A stretch of DNA of 64,000 bases. Source: Nitrospira sp. UBA6493 (GTDB lineage Bacteria > Nitrospirota > Nitrospiria > Nitrospirales > Nitrospiraceae). The notes under the pieces are model-generated. The model saw only the letters and a program-made list of their open reading frames with translations. It did no database searches and was not told the origin of the DNA. The translations under genes were made by a program, and so were the position numbers. The number at the start of each line of letters is the position of its first letter. Within the stretch, counting starts at the first letter, position 1. The DNA is taken from positions 20,783-84,782 of the forward strand of contig DJMJ01000005.1 of NCBI GenBank assembly GCA_002435325.1. Direction: 5' to 3'. Shown one piece after another: positions 60,994-64,000 of this stretch.

Positions 60994-62364
60994 ATGTCCC
61001 CATCCATGTTCCCTCCGCCTCCGCCGATCAGGCAGATTCTGACTGTCTCGGAATTGACCGGCTTGGTCCGGGCTACGATCGAAACCAATTTCTCCGAGAT
61101 TTGGCTGGAGGGTGAAATCTCAAATCTTCGTGCGCCGGCATCCGGCCATCTGTATTTGACCTTGAAAGACGAGTCGAGTCAGATCCGCGCCGTGCTGTTC
61201 AAAGGCGTCGCGGGTCGGCTGCGCTTTGCGTTGGAGGATGGCCTGCATGTGGTGGCGCGCGGGCGGGTGACGGTGTACGAGCCCCGGGGGGAGTACCAGA
61301 TTATTCTGGACTTTGTGGAACCCAAGGGGCGCGGCGCGTTACAGGTGGCGTTCGAGCAGTTGAAGGCGCGCCTCGACGCGGAGGGGCTCTTTGAGGCGGA
61401 TCGTAAGCGTCCGCTTCCCGAGTGGCCGCGCGCCGTCGGGGTGGTGACCTCGCTTAGCGGAGCCGCCCTCCGCGATGTATTGACGGTACTGCATCGGCGC
61501 TGTCCGACCTTGCGGATCATTATTGCGCCGGTGCAAGTCCAGGGGGATGGTGCTGCGGAGCAGATTGCCGCCGCCATCAAGACGCTCAGCGATTCAGGTC
61601 TGGTCGATGTCATGATCGTAGGGCGCGGGGGCGGCTCGCTGGAGGACCTCTGGAGTTTCAATGAAGAGGTGGTGGTGCGGGCGATTGTGGCGTCTCGTGT
61701 CCCTATCGTGTCCGCTGTCGGGCATGAGACGGATATCACACTGGCCGATTTCGCGGCGGATCTTCGTGCGCCAACCCCTTCGGCAGCCGCCGAGGCCGTG
61801 GCGCCGGTGTTGGCGCAGATCGTGAGCCGTCTGGCTGAATTGACGGCACGGATTCAGCAGGCTGTGACGCGTCGGACTGATGAAGAACGGCAGCGGTTAC
61901 GATTGGTTATGCATCAGATGTTGGCGGTGCGTTATCGGATTCAGGAGGAGATGCAGCGGGTTGATGCGGCGCTATTTGGCATGACGGCGGCGGTGCGGTT
62001 GGCGGTGCAGGCCGGTCAGGACCGGCTGCAGCGGGTGGAGCGCTCGTTGATGGCGGGGAGTCCTGACAGGATTGTCCGCCATGGATTAGCGGTGGTTCCG
62101 CAATTGCAAACCCGTCTTCACCGCGGCATGCGGGGAGAGCTGGTGGCTCGTGCGCAAAAGATTCAGGCCTGTCTGGAGAATTTACACATGCTCAGTCCGC
62201 TGGCGACCTTGGGGCGGGGGTACAGCATTCTCCGGCATGCTCCTTCCGGTTCTGTGGTTCGCAGGGTAGAGGAGGTGGCGGTTGGAGAGGAACTTCGCGC
62301 ACAGGTGGTGAATGGACAGGTGCTCTGTACGGTGAAGGCGGTGCAGCCGGATAACGCGGTTTGA
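60994..62364 (+). CDS. xseA: Exodeoxyribonuclease VII large subunit
   Basis: 456 residues from ATG 60994 (MSPSMFPPPPPIRQ). N-terminal OB fold (WLEGEISNLRAPASGHLYLTLKDE), central catalytic region with GRGGGSLEDLWSFNEE and VGHETDITLADFAADLRAPTPSAAAE, then a coiled coil. Degrades single-stranded DNA with XseB. The frame is open from 60955, but there is no better start with a Shine-Dalgarno. Confidence 0.93.
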   Translation: MSPSMFPPPPPIRQILTVSELTGLVRATIETNFSEIWLEGEISNLRAPASGHLYLTLKDESSQIRAVLFKGVAGRLRFALEDGLHVVARGRVTVYEPRGEYQIILDFVEPKGRGALQVAFEQLKARLDAEGLFEADRKRPLPEWPRAVGVVTSLSGAALRDVLTVLHRRCPTLRIIIAPVQVQGDGAAEQIAAAIKTLSDSGLVDVMIVGRGGGSLEDLWSFNEEVVVRAIVASRVPIVSAVGHETDITLADFAADLRAPTPSAAAEAVAPVLAQIVSRLAELTARIQQAVTRRTDEERQRLRLVMHQMLAVRYRIQEEMQRVDAALFGMTAAVRLAVQAGQDRLQRVERSLMAGSPDRIVRHGLAVVPQLQTRLHRGMRGELVARAQKIQACLENLHMLSPLATLGRGYSILRHAPSGSVVRRVEEVAVGEELRAQVVNGQVLCTVKAVQPDNAV

Positions 62365-62421
62365 AATCAACCGGTGAGTCGTTATAATGCGCGGAGTGAT
62401 GTCTAGGATGAGGAGTTGCTT

Positions 62422-62679
62422 GTGGCCGCTGTGAAGTTTGAGCAGGCGATGGCGCGTTTAGAAGCGATTGTCGGGGAGTTGGAAAAGGGCGATCTCCCGC
62501 TTGACGAGTCGCTCAAGATCTTCGAGGAAGGTATTCGGCTGTCGAAGAACTGCCTGAAAGTATTGGAAGACGCTGAACGTAAAGTGGAAGTGTTAGTGCA
62601 GGATACAAACGGCAAAAAGCAATTGCGGGCCTTCTCCCTTGATGACGATGACGCCGATACGGCCTCACTGGAGTCGTAG
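62422..62679 (+). CDS. xseB: Exodeoxyribonuclease VII small subunit
   Basis: 85 residues. The helical hairpin KFEQAMARLEAIVGELEKGD followed by LPLDESLKIFEEGI is diagnostic of XseB. GTG 62422 has AGGAG 6 nt upstream; TTG 62416 is in frame but too close. Binds XseA. The acidic tail DDDDADTASLES is unusual but not rare. Confidence 0.94.
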   Translation: MAAVKFEQAMARLEAIVGELEKGDLPLDESLKIFEEGIRLSKNCLKVLEDAERKVEVLVQDTNGKKQLRAFSLDDDDADTASLES

Positions 62680-62731
62680 GCGGCAGGCTCGGTTTTTGTA
62701 ACTCTTCTTCAATCCGCTCTCTTTCTCACGC

Positions 62732-63532
62732 ATGGGAACTCAGATTCGCCCTCCCAAAGACCGGCTTGACCGGGTATTGGTTGCGCGCGGCCTGGCTCAG
62801 AGCCGGGACGTCGCCGTGCGGATGATCCTCGCCGGAGAAATTCGGTTGGACGGTGCCCTGGCCGACAAGCCGGCTAAGCTCGTTCCTCTCGATGCGGCGC
62901 TCGATGTGGTGTCGCAGGGAACCCGGTTTGTGAGCCGGGGTGGCGACAAGCTCATTGCCGCGCTTGAGGCCTGTGCCGTCGATCCGCAAGGGGCTGTCTG
63001 TCTCGATGTCGGGTGTTCGACTGGCGGATTTACCGATTGCCTCCTGCAACGAGGTGCTGCGCGCGTCTATGCCGTGGATGTCGGTTATGGCCAGTTCGAC
63101 TGGCGTCTGCGCCAGGATCCGCGCGTCTCCTTGTTCGAGCGCACCAACATTCGCTATGTTGATCGGTCGCTTATCCCGGAGCCGATTTCCCTCGTGGTGA
63201 TCGATGTCTCGTTTATTTCGTTGACCATGGTCTTGCCGCCGATCATCCAGTTTTTGCGTCCTGGCGCAATCGTGATTGCCCTGGTGAAACCGCAATTTGA
63301 AGTGGGGAAAGGGCAGGTCGGGCGTGGCGGGATTGTGCGCGATGAAGGGCTGCGGCAGTCGGCATTGCAGCGAATTCTTATGTCTGCGGCGCCGCTCGGA
63401 CTGGTGTCTAAGGCGACGCTCGATTCCCCGATCAAGGGGAAGAAGGGGAATCTGGAATTTTTGGCAATTTTTGAGTTCGATTCGTCAAGTTGTGCTATGA
63501 AGGAAACGGATAAGCGCAGTGGATCCTCATGA
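62732..63532 (+). CDS. tlyA: TlyA-family S4/FtsJ rRNA 2'-O-methyltransferase
   Basis: 266 residues. S4 domain (RLDRVLVARGLAQSRDVAVR ...) followed by an FtsJ Rossmann methyltransferase with LDVGCSTGGFTDCLLQRG and IDVSFISLTMVLP. Historically called hemolysin A; in Mycobacterium it methylates 16S and 23S rRNA. Here a housekeeping role is most likely. Confidence 0.9.
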   Translation: MGTQIRPPKDRLDRVLVARGLAQSRDVAVRMILAGEIRLDGALADKPAKLVPLDAALDVVSQGTRFVSRGGDKLIAALEACAVDPQGAVCLDVGCSTGGFTDCLLQRGAARVYAVDVGYGQFDWRLRQDPRVSLFERTNIRYVDRSLIPEPISLVVIDVSFISLTMVLPPIIQFLRPGAIVIALVKPQFEVGKGQVGRGGIVRDEGLRQSALQRILMSAAPLGLVSKATLDSPIKGKKGNLEFLAIFEFDSSSCAMKETDKRSGSS

Positions 63533-63545
63533 GCTGGAGGGATGA

Positions 63546-64000
63546 ATGAAGGTGTTGGTCACGGGTGGCGCAGGATTTATCGGGTCTCATGTGGTCGATC
63601 GTCTGGTCGAGGAAGGTCATGATGTAGTGGTTGTGGACAATCTGTCGACCGGCAAACGAAAAAATGTGAACCGCGCGGCGAATCTCTACAAGGCGGATAT
63701 TCAAAGCTCGCGGCTGGAACGGATTTTTCGCAACGAGCGGCCTAGTGTTGTCATTCACTTGGCGGCGCAGGTCAGTGTCCGAAAGTCCGTTGAGGATCCT
63801 GTCTTCGATGCGCAGGCAAATATTCTCGGCACGATGAATGTGGTGCATCAGGCCGTGCTGCATGGTGCCAGGAAGGTGGTGTTCTCTTCATCAGGGGGTG
63901 CGATTTACGGGGAACAGGAAATCTACCCCGCGCCGGAGTCTCACCCGACGAATCCCTTATCGCCATACGGGATTAGTAAGCTGTGTGGAGAGCACTATGT
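63546..64000 (+). CDS. NAD-dependent nucleotide-sugar epimerase/dehydratase, partial
   Basis: N-terminal 151 residues; the gene continues past the window. SDR-extended family: NAD motif TGGAGFIGSHVVD, DNLSTGKRKN, the VIHLAAQVSVRKSV segment and the catalytic YxxxK in SPYGISKLCGEH. Looks like UDP-glucose 4-epimerase (GalE-like), but a related dehydratase cannot be excluded. GGAGGGATGA precedes the ATG. Confidence 0.88.
   Translation, partial: MKVLVTGGAGFIGSHVVDRLVEEGHDVVVVDNLSTGKRKNVNRAANLYKADIQSSRLERIFRNERPSVVIHLAAQVSVRKSVEDPVFDAQANILGTMNVVHQAVLHGARKVVFSSSGGAIYGEQEIYPAPESHPTNPLSPYGISKLCGEHY

Noticed and set aside
1..64000. Insertion sequences, prophage, CRISPR array, integron
   Set aside because: No transposase, integrase, terminase, cas gene or regularly spaced repeats were seen.

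Overview
The window is a gap-free stretch of ordinary bacterial chromosome, GC-rich (roughly 60%), with about 70 protein genes, three tRNAs, one probable structured RNA and two broken genes. Overall gene content and protein style (ISC iron-sulfur operon with HscA/HscB, pyruvoyl arginine decarboxylase beside a deoxyhypusine-synthase-like protein, several small PilZ proteins, both gltX and glnS) resemble Nitrospira-type members of the Nitrospirota. That assignment is an inference: there is no rRNA, nxr or other diagnostic marker here. I see no insertion sequence, prophage, CRISPR array or integron.

Layout. 1-4.2 kb: iscR-iscS-iscU-iscA-hscB-hscA on the minus strand behind a sigma70-type promoter with two tandem dyads, and a divergent 2Fe-2S ferredoxin. 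4.3-6 kb: gltX and two tRNA-Gln genes. 6-18 kb: accessory genes, including a cellulose-synthase-like glycosyltransferase with PilZ domain, TPR and lipoprotein genes, a zinc alcohol dehydrogenase, yacG, a PilZ protein, glnS and two uncharacterised conserved proteins. 18.2-24.6 kb: tRNA-Glu, then a polyamine-related block (deoxyhypusine-synthase-like protein, DsbA-like thioredoxin, zinc-ribbon protein, aldehyde dehydrogenase, pyruvoyl arginine decarboxylase, agmatinase) and a pseudouridine synthase. 24.6-30.4 kb: a type I secretion-like operon (HlyD, TolC, ABC protein, four-helix-bundle membrane protein) whose ABC ATPase has lost nearly every catalytic motif.

30.5-45.8 kb: purEK, rhomboid, a DHH phosphoesterase, a LOG-family pseudogene, a CBS-PilZ protein, a DUF692/MNIO-like protein with an unusual C-terminal extension followed by dus and maf, a PilZ gene with an in-frame stop, an MsbA-like exporter, a 31-residue ribosomal-type protein, nadB and a lytic transglycosylase. 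45.9-50.3 kb: pabBC-like genes and an F0-only ATP synthase cluster (atpI-B-E-F). 50.3-64 kb: larE, an M16 peptidase pair, rlmN, slt, then zapB-like, zapA, a probable 6S-like RNA, RNase Y (apparently starting at ATT), ymdB, xseAB, tlyA and the start of a nucleotide-sugar epimerase.

Functionally the window is mostly housekeeping: Fe-S assembly, translation, polyamines, purines, folate, NAD, envelope and RNA decay. The points most worth following up are the pseudo-ATPase secretion operon, the MNIO-like fusion, the bacterial DHS homologue beside arginine-to-putrescine genes, the rare RNase Y start codon and the structured element between zapA and rny.
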